A stretch of DNA of 21,460 nucleotides from JBBIRT01 sp037441725 (GCA_037441725.1 JBBIRT010000052.1:1-21460); one strand, 5' to 3'. Counted from the first letter of the stretch, positions 1 through 7,933 are shown. The notes: generated by a model from the letters alone, not told the origin. Numbers and translations: made by a program.

Positions 1-2097
1 CTCCGATTGAAGCCTTTTTATCTCCTCCGCCTTTCTCTCTGGTAGGACTTCTGCAAGGACACGGTCAATCCCGATCTGACTGGCAATGGCCTCGGCTGTC
101 CGACGATTATCTCCAGTGATCATGGCTACTTCTATTCCCATCTGATGAAGGGCTTGAACAGCCTCCTTCGAGTTCTCTTTGAGCGTATCGGCAACAGCAA
201 TGATTCCTGCTGCCCTTTGATCAAAGGCCACAAACATAGGGGTTTTTCCCTGATTGGAAAGATCCTCAGCCTTCTTCAAAAGTCCATTCAGTTGAATTCC
301 CCGATCTTTCATCAGCTTCTCATTCCCCAACAAGAGCAGTTTCCCATCAAGGGTGGCTTCAATCCCATGCCCAGCAATGGCGTTGAAGTTCTTTGGGTCG
401 ATGAGTGGGAGGTTTTCCTCTTTGGCTTTATTAACAATGGCCTCTCCCAGGGGATGCTCTGATCCTTTCTCTGCTGATGCAGCATATCGAAGGAGCTCCT
501 CTCGTGTGAAGGGATGATGCTCGATAATATCCGTAACCGAAGGCTCTCCCTTGGTCAGAGTCCCTGTCTTATCCATAACGATAGCGCTCAGCTTATGGGC
601 TGTCTCTAAGGCCTCACCACTTCGGATTAAGACACCGTTTTCGGCCCCCTTTCCAGTTCCTACCATGATTGAGGTAGGGGTGGCCAGTCCCAGAGCACAG
701 GGACAGGCAATAATGAGCACCGCTATAAAATTGAGAAAGGCATAGGTTAGGCTTGGAGGCGGCCCGAAGAAGAACCAAATGCTGAAGGTTATGAGAGCAA
801 TGGAAATAACGATAGGAACAAAATAGCTGGCGATCACGTCAACCATCCGAGCAATGGGTGGTTTTGATCCCTGGGCCTCCTGAACAAGGCGAATGATCTG
901 AGCAAGGACGGTGTCCTTTCCTACATGAGTGGCCTCAAATTTAAATGTCCCATTTCTATTGATTGTGGCTCCAATTACATGATCCCCAACCTTCTTCTCG
1001 ACCGGTAAAGATTCTCCGGTCACCATCGATTCATCGACTGAGGAATATCCTTCCTTGATGACCCCATCCGCTGGAATCTTCTCTCCAGGCCTAACGATAA
1101 TAATATCCCCTAATTCCACCTCTCCAATGGGAATATCAACCTCCCTGCCGTCACGGATCACCTTTGCCGTTTTGGGCTGAAGACCGACCAACGTCTTGAT
1201 CGCCTCTGAAGTTCTTCCCTTGGCCCTGGCTTCAAGAAATCTTCCAAGCAGGATGAGAACGATGATGGCTGCTGAGGTGTCAAAATAGACATCCATCATA
1301 AGACCTTTGACCATGATTCGATGAGGAATGAAGGTCACGATGAGGCTATAAAGATAAGCAGCCGAAGTCCCTACTGTAATCAATGTATTCATGTCACTGG
1401 TCTTATGTTTTGCAGCTTTCCAAAATCCAACATAGAACTGCCACCCTGCCCAGAATTGAATGGGGGTGGCAAGTAAAAATTGTAAGAAGTAATTTATCTC
1501 CCTATGAAGCCCAGTCCACCTCTCTAAGAGACCTGCTCCATACATGAGAAAGAGAATGGGACCAAGAAGGATTGCACCAATCATCCATTTCCACTTTAAT
1601 TTTGATAGGTCAGCCTCTCGGAGAAGCCTTTCTTTCTCAACGATATCTCCTTCTTCGACCTCTAAGACTTGATATCCAATTCCCTCTACGACTTTTTTTA
1701 GATCCCTTATCGAAACCACCTCGGGGAGATATTCGATCAATGCCCTTTCGGTAGCGAGATTTACACTCACTCGAAGGACTCCTTTGACTGAACGGATCGA
1801 TTTCTCCACCTTATTGACACAGGAGGCACAACTCATCCCCTGAATGGGGAGGACGATTTTCTCTGATTTTGCACCATATCCCAGATCCTTCACCTTTTCG
1901 ATTAGATTCGAAACGTTGATTTGATCGGGCTGGAAAAAAACCGTCGCCCGCTCCGCAGCAAAATTGACTGTAGCCTGAGAGACCCCTTCAAGACTGGCCA
2001 AACCTTTCTCAATCCTGGCTGCACAACTGGCACATGACATCCCCGTGATGGAGAGGTCAATCCGCTCGACCCTTCCTTTTGAGTCATTTAGGTCCAT
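1..2097 (-). CDS. copA: Copper-translocating P1B-type ATPase, 3' end cut by window edge
   Basis: I translated this by eye from ATG at 2097; the frame stays open to base 1, giving 699 residues with the C-terminus missing (family proteins are roughly 750-850). Two N-terminal heavy-metal-associated domains carry GMSCASC motifs (Cys22/25 and Cys90/93). The membrane ion-site motif CPC lies at residues 465-467, the phosphorylation motif DKTGT starts at Asp509, SEHP places the P1B His at about 548, and TGD lies at 661-663. CPC plus paired CxxC domains is typical of Cu+ (or Ag+) exporters, which pump metal from the cytoplasm using ATP. The GDGxND hinge and last membrane helices are outside the window. 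The start is 9 nt downstream of the DUF4124 gene's stop codon, so the two are very likely cotranscribed, probably together with the TlpA-like gene. The gene name is by family; Cu versus Ag cannot be separated here. Confidence 0.95.
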   Translation of the reverse strand, partial: MDLNDSKGRVERIDLSITGMSCASCAARIEKGLASLEGVSQATVNFAAERATVFFQPDQINVSNLIEKVKDLGYGAKSEKIVLPIQGMSCASCVNKVEKSIRSVKGVLRVSVNLATERALIEYLPEVVSIRDLKKVVEGIGYQVLEVEEGDIVEKERLLREADLSKLKWKWMIGAILLGPILFLMYGAGLLERWTGLHREINYFLQFLLATPIQFWAGWQFYVGFWKAAKHKTSDMNTLITVGTSAAYLYSLIVTFIPHRIMVKGLMMDVYFDTSAAIIVLILLGRFLEARAKGRTSEAIKTLVGLQPKTAKVIRDGREVDIPIGEVELGDIIIVRPGEKIPADGVIKEGYSSVDESMVTGESLPVEKKVGDHVIGATINRNGTFKFEATHVGKDTVLAQIIRLVQEAQGSKPPIARMVDVIASYFVPIVISIALITFSIWFFFGPPPSLTYAFLNFIAVLIIACPCALGLATPTSIMVGTGKGAENGVLIRSGEALETAHKLSAIVMDKTGTLTKGEPSVTDIIEHHPFTREELLRYAASAEKGSEHPLGEAIVNKAKEENLPLIDPKNFNAIAGHGIEATLDGKLLLLGNEKLMKDRGIQLNGLLKKAEDLSNQGKTPMFVAFDQRAAGIIAVADTLKENSKEAVQALHQMGIEVAMITGDNRRTAEAIASQIGIDRVLAEVLPERKAEEIKRLQSE

Positions 2098-2106
2098 AGA
2101 TTTCCC

Positions 2107-2631
2107 TTATTTCAACCAATCAAGATTGGCTTTTGATTCTTTAGCTTCTTTTGAAAGCTTCTCTAACATCTCATTAGCCTCAGTAATCTGAGCTTCATAT
2201 TTTGCTTTCTCTTCATTATATTTATTTGTTTCTGCTTGATACCGAGCCCGACTCACAAGTCCCTTTTGAGCCATTGTTGCGGTTTTATCCGAATATTCCT
2301 GCCGCAATCTATCAAGGTTTTCTTTTGCCTCTCTCAACTTTTCCTTCCATGGGTGAACCTTTTCTCGCCACCAGGCTTCACCCCTTCCATAAATATCCCG
2401 TTCTTCTTCTATAGGAGGGGGAGGGGGTTGGGAGGAAGGAGCCGGGGGAACTGGTTTTTGGAAATCTTCTTCCTCTTCCTTCTGAACTTGATGACGATAA
2501 AGGGGTGGAACTTTCTCATAGTCATCGGTAAAATTTATCACCCCATTTTTATCCACCCATTTATAAATCGTTGCCCCATGGGCAGGCAGAACGAAAACTA
2601 TTAAAGTTAAAAAGGTAAGAAATGTTTTCAT
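2107..2631 (-). CDS. Exported DUF4124-domain protein with proline-rich linker and coiled coil
   Basis: 174 residues from ATG 2631, chosen over the ATG at 2676 because GGAGGG sits 7 nt upstream and the product then begins directly with a signal peptide (MKTFLTFLTL..., cleavage expected near AHG|A). The mature N-terminus YKWVDKNGVINFTD is the DUF4124 signature, a small beta-rich domain common on exported proteins of diderms. A proline-rich linker (about residues 55-75) follows, then a long charged helical part likely to be a coiled coil. It should act in the periplasm or at the envelope; its precise role is unknown. It lies between a TlpA-like thiol protein (69 nt gap) and a copper ATPase (9 nt gap), which suggests an envelope or metal-handling link. 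That link is inferred from position only. Confidence 0.85.
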   Translation of the reverse strand: MKTFLTFLTLIVFVLPAHGATIYKWVDKNGVINFTDDYEKVPPLYRHQVQKEEEEDFQKPVPPAPSSQPPPPPIEEERDIYGRGEAWWREKVHPWKEKLREAKENLDRLRQEYSDKTATMAQKGLVSRARYQAETNKYNEEKAKYEAQITEANEMLEKLSKEAKESKANLDWLK

Positions 2632-2700
2632 CTTTATGCCCTCCTTCATCGGATGGTTAACCATTGAGATAATCAAGGTTCTAAAGGGGGATGGAATTTT

Positions 2701-3243
2701 TCATTTTTCAATAAATTGATTCAAAAGATTGACTACCATTTCGCTTCTCCAATCCCTCGGACCTATTGCTTTTCCTAAAATGACCCCTCTCTTATCAATT
2801 AAAAAGGTGGTTGGAATCCCTTGAACTTTAAAAAGATCATACACCTGATGGTGGGGATCAAGCAAGACAAGAAAGTTGTATTGATGCTTATTCATAAATT
2901 CTTGAACCGCCTTGACCCCTCCATAATCAACTGAGATCGCCAGGAAAATAAAATCCTTCCCCTCAAAATGGTTTTGAAGCCATTCCAGGCTGGACATCTC
3001 CTCTCTGCAGGGAGTGCACCAGGTCGCCCAAAAATTGAGCAAAATGACCTTCCCTCTAAAATGTTTCATCGCAATCTTTTTCCCATCCATATCTTTTAGA
3101 GAAAATTCAGGACTCTTTTGATTTCCAGCGATTTTGATCATCCCTATCTTTGAAAAAAGTTCATCCTCCCTCCCATCCAGAGAATGAATGGATAGGAAAA
3201 GAATAGAGATAATGATAAGGGCTAAAAAGATTATCTCTTTCAT
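2701..3243 (-). CDS. TlpA/ResA-like periplasmic thiol-disulfide oxidoreductase
   Basis: 180 residues. An uncleaved signal anchor or signal peptide spans about residues 4-20 (hydrophobic FLALIIISILFL). The rest is an AhpC/TSA-Redoxin thioredoxin fold: SPEFSLKDMDGK is the family's entry strand, the active site is WCTPC (Cys75, Cys78), and the cis-proline loop is GIPTTF (Pro143). Such proteins reduce disulfides outside the cytoplasm, for example in cytochrome c maturation or in copper-site cysteines. Being first in an apparent operon with a DUF4124 protein and CopA favours a role in redox care of metal-binding thiols, but this is inference. The ribosome site is weak (AGAAAAG close to the ATG). 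Its 99-nt upstream region is shared with the divergent gene at 3343. Confidence 0.93.
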   Translation of the reverse strand: MKEIIFLALIIISILFLSIHSLDGREDELFSKIGMIKIAGNQKSPEFSLKDMDGKKIAMKHFRGKVILLNFWATWCTPCREEMSSLEWLQNHFEGKDFIFLAISVDYGGVKAVQEFMNKHQYNFLVLLDPHHQVYDLFKVQGIPTTFLIDKRGVILGKAIGPRDWRSEMVVNLLNQFIEK

Positions 3244-3296
3244 CTTTTCTAAATATACAATTTTCTCAACAATATTTCATGATGAAAAATTTATCC

Positions 3297-3325
3297 TTGT
3301 TATTATTCCTCCCAATGGTTATAAA
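3297..3325 (+). promoter_or_regulatory. Sigma70-type promoter for the YyaL-like gene
   Basis: TTGTTA (3297-3302), a 17-nt spacer, then TATAAA (3320-3325). The predicted start of transcription is near 3332, only about 11 nt before ATG 3343, so AAGGAG (3332-3337) would lie at the very 5' end of the mRNA. Confidence 0.55.
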
Positions 3326-3342
3326 GGATATAAGGAGTATGT

Positions 3343-5409
3343 ATGGAGCCTAAATACACAAATCGTTTGATTCATGAAACAAGTCCTTATCTCTTGCAAC
3401 ATGCTCATAACCCTGTAGATTGGTATCCATGGGGGAATGAAGCTCTCACCAGAGCCAAGGAGGAGGATAAGCCAATTCTTCTCAGCATCGGGTACTCTTC
3501 CTGTCATTGGTGCCATGTAATGGAAAAGGAATCATTTGAAAACGAGGCGATCGCCCATCTGATGAATGAACGATTCATCAACATCAAAGTTGACCGGGAA
3601 GAACGTCCCGACCTTGATGAACTTTATATGAATGTGGTTCAGATGATGACAGGCTCGGGAGGCTGGCCCATGACCATCTTTTTAACTCCTGATCTCATTC
3701 CCTTCCATGCAGGGACTTATTTCCCTCCTGAGGATCGAATGGGGATGACAGGTTTTCCAAAAATATTGACCCTCATTTCCACCTATTACCATACCCATCG
3801 AGAAGAGGTGAGAAAGATTACAACCCAAGTAAGGAAGGTCCTAACTCAAATGATCAAGATGATTCCTTCTCAGGAAACTTTAAACGAAAACATTCTTTTA
3901 AAGGCGTTTGAATCCTTAGAAAAACAATTTGATCCCTTTTATGGAGGATTTGGAGATGCTCCCAAGTTCCCGAATAGTATGGCCCTTTCCTTCCTTCTTC
4001 GCTATTGGAAGTGGAAAGGGTCAAAAAAAGCATTAGAGATGGTAGAAAAAACACTTGAAATGATGGCCAAAGGCGGGATTCACGATCATCTCGGAGGGGG
4101 GTTCCACCGCTATTCGGTAGATGCCCGATGGCTAATCCCCCACTTTGAAAAGATGCTCTATGACCAAGCCCTGCTCTCTCGATTATATTTCGAAGCCTAC
4201 CAGGCTACCCAAAAAGAGAGATATCTTCAAGTAGGGGAAGGAATCCTCAACTATGTCCTTCGGGAGATGAAAGATCCAAAAGGAGGGTTTTACTCAACCC
4301 AGGATGCTGATAGTGAGGGCAAAGAAGGGAAGTTTTATCTGTGGTCAAAAGACCAGATTAAAAAGATATTGGGTAAGGAGATGGGTCTCCCATTTTGTAC
4401 CTTTTATGGAGTGACCCATCAAGGTAACTTTGAGGGAGAAGAAAGTGTCCTGACGATAGCCTCCACTCCAGAAAAGATCTCTGAATTATACGGAATTCCC
4501 CCTTTTGAATTAGAGGGGTTATTGGCAGAAGGGATCAAGAAACTCTATATCGAACGGGAGAAGAGACCAAAGCCCAATCGGGATGAAAAGATCCTGACTT
4601 CATGGAACGGTCTGATGATCTCAAGTCTTGTAGACGGATTTAAAGTTTCAGGCAGAGAATTCTATCTCCATACCGCCATTGAGGCAGCTCATTTCATCCT
4701 TCAAGAGCTGGTCAAGGAGGACCATTTGATGAGGGTATTTCACAAAGGGAAGGTCCAATGGAAGGCGTATGCAGAGGATTACGCCTTTTTAGTCCAGGCC
4801 CTTATTGATCTCTATGAAGCCACTTTTGACTTAAATTGGCTCGAAAGAGCAGAGGATTTCAATCAAAGGATGATCCTCCAATTCTGGGATGAGGAAAATG
4901 GTGGGTTCTTCTTCTCAGGAAAAGAAAATGAGATCCTGATCGCTCGTTCAAAAAACCCTTATGACATTGCTATCCCTTCCGCTAACTCTGTTGCCCTATT
5001 CAATTTGATTAAACTAAGTTACCTAACAGGAGAGGAAATTCTTAAACAGAAAGCCGAGCAAATCATCCGTCTCTTTTATCATTCTCTCAATCAATCTCCT
5101 TTTGGATTTACTCAAATGCTCTCTGGTCTTTTCCTCTTATTCGATCCTGAGGAGATTGGGCTCATTGGTCCGAAAAATGATCTTATGACAAAGTCTCTGG
5201 CCCAAGTGATATTTCATGCCTATCTTCCAAATAAGATTTTTAGCTTTCGAGACCCACAAGAAAAGAGGAAAGAGAATTGGCTACCTTTTTTAAAGGGAAA
5301 AGGCACTCCTAAGATTCCTACTGCCTTTGTCTGTAAAAGATTGACCTGTCGTCCCCCTATAACCAATGCATTAGAGTTAAAAGGGATCCTCACTGAAGAG
5401 GGAGATTGA
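3343..5409 (+). CDS. YyaL/SPATA20-type thioredoxin-domain protein (DUF255)
   Basis: 688 residues, full length for the family. The N-terminal DUF255 thioredoxin-like domain (about residues 4-165) opens with the family signature NRLIHETSPYLLQHAHNPVD and carries CHWC (Cys54, Cys57) in SSCHWCHVM, then GGWPMTIFLTPD. The remaining ~500 residues resemble the alpha/alpha-barrel (six-hairpin) fold of N-acylglucosamine 2-epimerases and related enzymes, with GGIHDHLGGGFHRYSVD and PHFEKMLYDQALL as conserved blocks. No signal peptide is visible, so it is cytoplasmic. The biochemical reaction of this widespread family is not established. AAGGAG 5 nt before the ATG supports the start. It is transcribed away from the TlpA-copA operon. 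Confidence 0.95.
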   Translation: MEPKYTNRLIHETSPYLLQHAHNPVDWYPWGNEALTRAKEEDKPILLSIGYSSCHWCHVMEKESFENEAIAHLMNERFINIKVDREERPDLDELYMNVVQMMTGSGGWPMTIFLTPDLIPFHAGTYFPPEDRMGMTGFPKILTLISTYYHTHREEVRKITTQVRKVLTQMIKMIPSQETLNENILLKAFESLEKQFDPFYGGFGDAPKFPNSMALSFLLRYWKWKGSKKALEMVEKTLEMMAKGGIHDHLGGGFHRYSVDARWLIPHFEKMLYDQALLSRLYFEAYQATQKERYLQVGEGILNYVLREMKDPKGGFYSTQDADSEGKEGKFYLWSKDQIKKILGKEMGLPFCTFYGVTHQGNFEGEESVLTIASTPEKISELYGIPPFELEGLLAEGIKKLYIEREKRPKPNRDEKILTSWNGLMISSLVDGFKVSGREFYLHTAIEAAHFILQELVKEDHLMRVFHKGKVQWKAYAEDYAFLVQALIDLYEATFDLNWLERAEDFNQRMILQFWDEENGGFFFSGKENEILIARSKNPYDIAIPSANSVALFNLIKLSYLTGEEILKQKAEQIIRLFYHSLNQSPFGFTQMLSGLFLLFDPEEIGLIGPKNDLMTKSLAQVIFHAYLPNKIFSFRDPQEKRKENWLPFLKGKGTPKIPTAFVCKRLTCRPPITNALELKGILTEEGD

Positions 5410-5496
5410 TTTCGCTACTTTTTCTTTCCATCCTTCTCGGAGGAATGGGTGACAATAGGGGTGAGTGGGGGAGGATGAGGGGGCTGAAGTTTGGAC

Positions 5497-5525
5497 TTGA
5501 CAAATATTCGGGTCTTGTTTATGGA
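5497..5525 (+). promoter_or_regulatory. Probable promoter for the GNAT gene
   Basis: TTGACA (5497-5502) is a perfect -35 box. At 17 nt spacing the -10 would be TATGGA (5520-5525), a weak match. It sits in the 138-nt non-coding gap after the YyaL-like gene. Transcription would begin near 5532, just before the AGGTGA ribosome site. Confidence 0.4.
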
Positions 5526-5547
5526 TTAATATAGGTGAATGAGAGAT

Positions 5548-5994
5548 ATGGATGCTCTGGGAAGTTTAAAAATAAGAACGCTGAAAAAAACCGATCTGGA
5601 TGCCATTGTCGAGATCGATGAAAAGGTTTTAGGGGAGAGCCGGAGAAATTATTGGGAGAAAAAATTAGATTTGATGAATAATAAATCCTCTCAGTTTTCA
5701 TTGGTCGCCGAAATGGATGAAAAGGTGATCGGATTTATCCTTGGTGATATAAGTGGACTCGAATTCGGGGTACCCGAAACGATCGGTTGGATTGATACGA
5801 TTGGGATTGATCCAATCTATCAAAAAAAGGGAGTAGCTACTGCATTGGCTAATGAACTCATTAAAAATTTAAAAGCCATTGGAGTAAAAACCATCTATAC
5901 CCTCGTCAGTTGGAATGACTGGGACCTCCTCCAATTTTTCCATGCCATGGGATTTACAAGAGGAGATATGATCAATTTAGAGTTAAAGATTTGA
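5548..5994 (+). CDS. GNAT-family N-acetyltransferase
   Basis: 148 residues from ATG 5548. This start is preferred to the in-frame ATG at 5539 because AGGTGA (5533-5538) is then 9 nt away, while it abuts the upstream ATG. The fold is a single GNAT domain: the N-terminal strand IRTLKKTDLDAIVEID, then the acetyl-CoA pyrophosphate-binding motif in IGIDPIYQKKGVATALANEL (Q-x-x-G-x-A form), and a C-terminal block ending FFHAMGF. It resembles RimI-like acetyltransferases in length, but the acceptor (protein N-terminus, amino acid or other) cannot be told from the sequence. It has its own promoter candidate and is convergent with the lytic transglycosylase gene, with only 39 nt between stop codons. 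Confidence 0.9.
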   Translation: MDALGSLKIRTLKKTDLDAIVEIDEKVLGESRRNYWEKKLDLMNNKSSQFSLVAEMDEKVIGFILGDISGLEFGVPETIGWIDTIGIDPIYQKKGVATALANELIKNLKAIGVKTIYTLVSWNDWDLLQFFHAMGFTRGDMINLELKI

Positions 5995-6033
5995 CCAAGT
6001 CAATCCTTTTTTAGATCTCAACAACTCTATTGA

Positions 6034-7254
6034 TTAATTTTTAAAAAGGTATTGGTTGGTAAGATGAAGCTTCGTTTCCTGCCTTTTGGGTAAAGGGATG
6101 AGAAGGTTCATTCCGATAGAAAGTCGGCTCTTCTTGTTCAACCTATTGAGCTCCAAGATTACCTTCAATGGAACCTTATAAATGCTTGCAATTTTTGAAA
6201 GGGTCTCTCCCTTCCTGACCACATGGTTTTTAAAATGGACCTTTTCACCAGTGGAAAGGGCGTTAAAATTTTTTAAAAAAACCTCCTTCTTGCCAAATGG
6301 AATTTTAATTTCATAATCGGGAAAATTGGGAGGGGTACACCATCTCAAGAGTTCAGGGTTGAGTTCTTTGATTTCCTCCACCGTGACTTCACAAGCCTTG
6401 GCAACCAGGCGGAGATCGGTAACCTCTGGAACCTTTACCTTTTCATATTGTAATGGGGCATGGTAGTCAATGTCAGAGAATCCATATTTCTCAGGGTCTT
6501 TCGCAATAAGGGCAGCCGCAATCATCTGAGGGACATAATCTTTTGTCTCCCGTTTCAGATAACGATATTTCGTCAATTCCCAAAAGTCCTCTGTATGATA
6601 ACGATGAATCGCATTCACAATCTTTTTCTCTCCAGCATTATAGCCTGCCGTCGCAAGGTACCAGCATTCAAACATCTCGTAAAGGTCTTTGAGATACTTG
6701 GCTGCAGCTATGGTGGATTTCTCAGGGTCTCTCCTCTCATCAATCCACCAATTTGAAATTAATCCATATCTCCTTCCAGTGGAATCGATAAATTGCCATG
6801 GACCAGAGGCTTTACTCTTAGAATAGGCACGAGGATTGAAACCACTTTCAATCAGGGCCAAAAAGACAAGATCTTCTGGAAGACCATTTTCTCTCAAGAT
6901 ATTTCTCATGAGGGGAACATATCTTTCAGATCGGGCCAGCCACTGGATGAAAACCTTTCTGGCCTTTGTTTGAAAGTAATGGATGAATTGCTCAACTTTA
7001 GTATTAATCAAAATAGGGAAATCGAGTTGCTCCTCCTGGGCCTGTTGATCTGCCGTTGGATTGATAAAATTGAAATCATCATTGGATTCATCACTGATTG
7101 GAAGTTCTAAACTCCATAAGAAAGATGGTTCAGAGGATCTCTCCTCATTTAAAGAGGAATGAGAATAAGCGGTTCCAGAAAAAAGGACTGGACCAAGGAA
7201 ACCCATAAAGGAGAGGATTAAGGTCATTTCAATGATTAAGATTCTATCCCTCAT
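6034..7254 (-). CDS. MltD-like membrane-bound lytic transglycosylase with LysM domains
   Basis: 406 residues. The N-terminal hydrophobic segment (about 5-30) is a signal peptide without a clear lipobox. The SLT catalytic domain spans about residues 112-230, with the catalytic glutamate at Glu136 in ALIESGFNPRAYS, followed by GPWQFI and the AGYNAG block. Two LysM-type peptidoglycan-binding units follow: a degenerate one at about 272-320 and a clear one at about 343-388 (VVRKGETLSKIASIYKVPLK). Such enzymes cleave the MurNAc-GlcNAc bond in the periplasm with 1,6-anhydro formation. GGGAGG 6-7 nt before the ATG supports the start. It is monocistronic; its upstream side is the repeat-rich gap before nrdD. 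Confidence 0.93.
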   Translation of the reverse strand: MRDRILIIEMTLILSFMGFLGPVLFSGTAYSHSSLNEERSSEPSFLWSLELPISDESNDDFNFINPTADQQAQEEQLDFPILINTKVEQFIHYFQTKARKVFIQWLARSERYVPLMRNILRENGLPEDLVFLALIESGFNPRAYSKSKASGPWQFIDSTGRRYGLISNWWIDERRDPEKSTIAAAKYLKDLYEMFECWYLATAGYNAGEKKIVNAIHRYHTEDFWELTKYRYLKRETKDYVPQMIAAALIAKDPEKYGFSDIDYHAPLQYEKVKVPEVTDLRLVAKACEVTVEEIKELNPELLRWCTPPNFPDYEIKIPFGKKEVFLKNFNALSTGEKVHFKNHVVRKGETLSKIASIYKVPLKVILELNRLNKKSRLSIGMNLLIPLPKRQETKLHLTNQYLFKN

Positions 7255-7409
7255 GAAAGACCTCCCTTAAATGCATGATATAAATAAAACCCTTAAGTCG
7301 ACTTTGTTGCCGGGCGTTCTAACAAAATAAAAATTGTTAAATTAATGGCACAGATCATTTAGGATTGTCAAGGAAATTTTTTTGAGAGCTCTGAAAAACT
7401 TCCAAGAAT

Positions 7410-7569
7410 GAATGCAGAGGTATCATTCCAAAACTTTTGAATGCAGGCGTTTAATTTATGGGTAACCGTCACCACTGCTAAACATAGTGTAATTTCATTA
7501 TGTTTCGAAATTTGTGCTTTAATATTAAAGGTATCTGCTCAAAAGTTTTTCCATCACACCTCTCCATTC
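7410..7569. repeat. 160-bp MITE-like element with 31-bp imperfect terminal inverted repeats
   Basis: The left arm 7410-7440 and the reverse complement of 7539-7569 agree at 25 of 31 positions, including an unbroken 11-bp core AAAACTTTTGA. Weaker similarity (GCAG, then TTTAAT) continues inward with small gaps, so each arm may reach about 45-50 nt. The 98-bp middle codes for nothing obvious. No target-site duplication is evident at the ends. It may be a MITE, an insertion-sequence remnant, or two inverted copies of a dispersed repeat. Confidence 0.5.
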
Positions 7570-7662
7570 TATATGGTTTAAGATACTTTTTCAGAGATCT
7601 CTTTTTTATTGCGTGGAGATCTAAGAAAAAGTCCTTAAAAAACGGAGGATCCCCACTTCCCC

Positions 7663-7680
7663 AGGCTAAAAAGCCTTTTT
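7663..7680 (+). terminator. Short terminator-like hairpin
   Basis: AGGCT (7663-7667), a four-A loop, AGCCT (7672-7676), then a T-run. The stem is only 5 bp. No plus-strand gene ends just upstream, so what it would terminate is unclear; it may simply be part of the surrounding repeat. Confidence 0.3.
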
Positions 7681-7743
7681 GAAGACTTTTTCAGAATTGA
7701 AAAAGTTGTTAAGTCTTTAAATTAATATGCTTTTGCAATTACA

Positions 7744-7791
7744 ATAACCCCACCCTGCCTCCCCTTTTTTAAAGGGGAGGTAGTGGGGGTT
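7744..7791. repeat. REP-like C/G-rich palindrome
   Basis: AACCCCACCCTGCCTCCCC on the left pairs with GGGGAGGTAGTGGGGGTT on the right around a T/A-rich loop, giving a near-perfect stem of about 20 bp. The composition (blocks of C then G) stands out from the AT-rich surroundings. It looks like a dispersed palindromic repeat and could also act as a transcription terminator on either strand. Confidence 0.55.
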
Positions 7792-7832
7792 AATTACTCA
7801 AGGACTTTTTCCAGGAGTTTCGAATTTTTCTC

Positions 7833-7861
7833 TTGACAATAACAATATCTTGTTGTAAGAA
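7833..7861 (+). promoter_or_regulatory. Candidate nrdD operon promoter
   Basis: TTGACA (7833-7838) is a consensus -35 box; at 17 nt spacing the -10 is TAAGAA (7856-7861), a weak match. One NrdR-box-like site fills the spacer and another lies just downstream, the layout expected of a repressed promoter. Confidence 0.45.
7840..7855 (+). promoter_or_regulatory. NrdR box 1 (predicted)
   Basis: TAACAATATCTTGTTG fits the NrdR consensus acaCwAtATaTwGtgt at nine of its ten core positions (CAATATCTTG). It lies between the candidate -35 and -10 of nrdD. NrdR is the Zn/ATP-cone repressor of ribonucleotide reductase genes; its own gene is not in the window. Confidence 0.6.
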
Positions 7862-7870
7862 GATTTAGAC

Positions 7871-7886
7871 ATACAAAATATAGCCC
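7871..7886 (+). promoter_or_regulatory. NrdR box 2 (predicted)
   Basis: ATACAAAATATAGCCC matches the core at nine of ten positions (CAAAATATAG), though the right flank departs from consensus. It starts exactly 31 bp after box 1, about three helical turns, which is the usual spacing of paired NrdR boxes. Confidence 0.55.
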
Positions 7887-7933
7887 TTCCAAAATAATCT
7901 TAACAAATCTTTTAATAAATAAGGTGAGATAAA

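Larger units (their letters stand above)
7625..7811. repeat. 187-bp stretch bounded by a 12-bp perfect inverted repeat
   Basis: GAAAAAGTCCTT at 7625-7636 is matched exactly in reverse complement at 7800-7811. Inside are a short hairpin with a T-run (7663-7680), a perfect 9-bp hairpin ACTTTTTCA/TGAAAAAGT (7685-7706) that reuses the same motif, and a long C-rich palindrome (about 7744-7791). The reuse of GACTTTTTC in both orientations suggests nested mobile or repetitive DNA. Confidence 0.4.
7255..7933. other. Non-coding, repeat-rich gap between mltD-like gene and nrdD
   Basis: No believable gene was found in these 679 bases. A 60-codon open frame at 7500-7682 has no ribosome site and cuts through repeat arms. 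The gap holds at least two inverted-repeat elements (7410-7569 and 7625-7811), small hairpins, and at its right end the nrdD promoter with two NrdR-box-like sites. The left ~80 bases should carry the promoter of the minus-strand transglycosylase gene; no clear -35/-10 pair was seen there. Confidence 0.7.

Noticed and set aside
2236..2604. 122-codon plus-strand frame opposite the DUF4124 gene
   Set aside because: It is the antisense of a well-supported gene with signal peptide and ribosome site; the reading is low-complexity and lacks its own start signals.
7430..7549. Riboswitch or B12 leader upstream of nrdD
   Set aside because: The inverted repeats lack the conserved B12-box or other known aptamer cores, and lie upstream of the proposed promoter.
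7500..7682. 60-codon plus-strand open frame in the gap before nrdD
   Set aside because: No ribosome site, it runs through inverted-repeat arms, and the product is unlike a folded protein.
7744..7791. CRISPR repeat or phage attachment site
   Set aside because: A single C-rich palindrome with no regular spacing, spacers, integrase or tRNA nearby; it fits a dispersed palindrome better.
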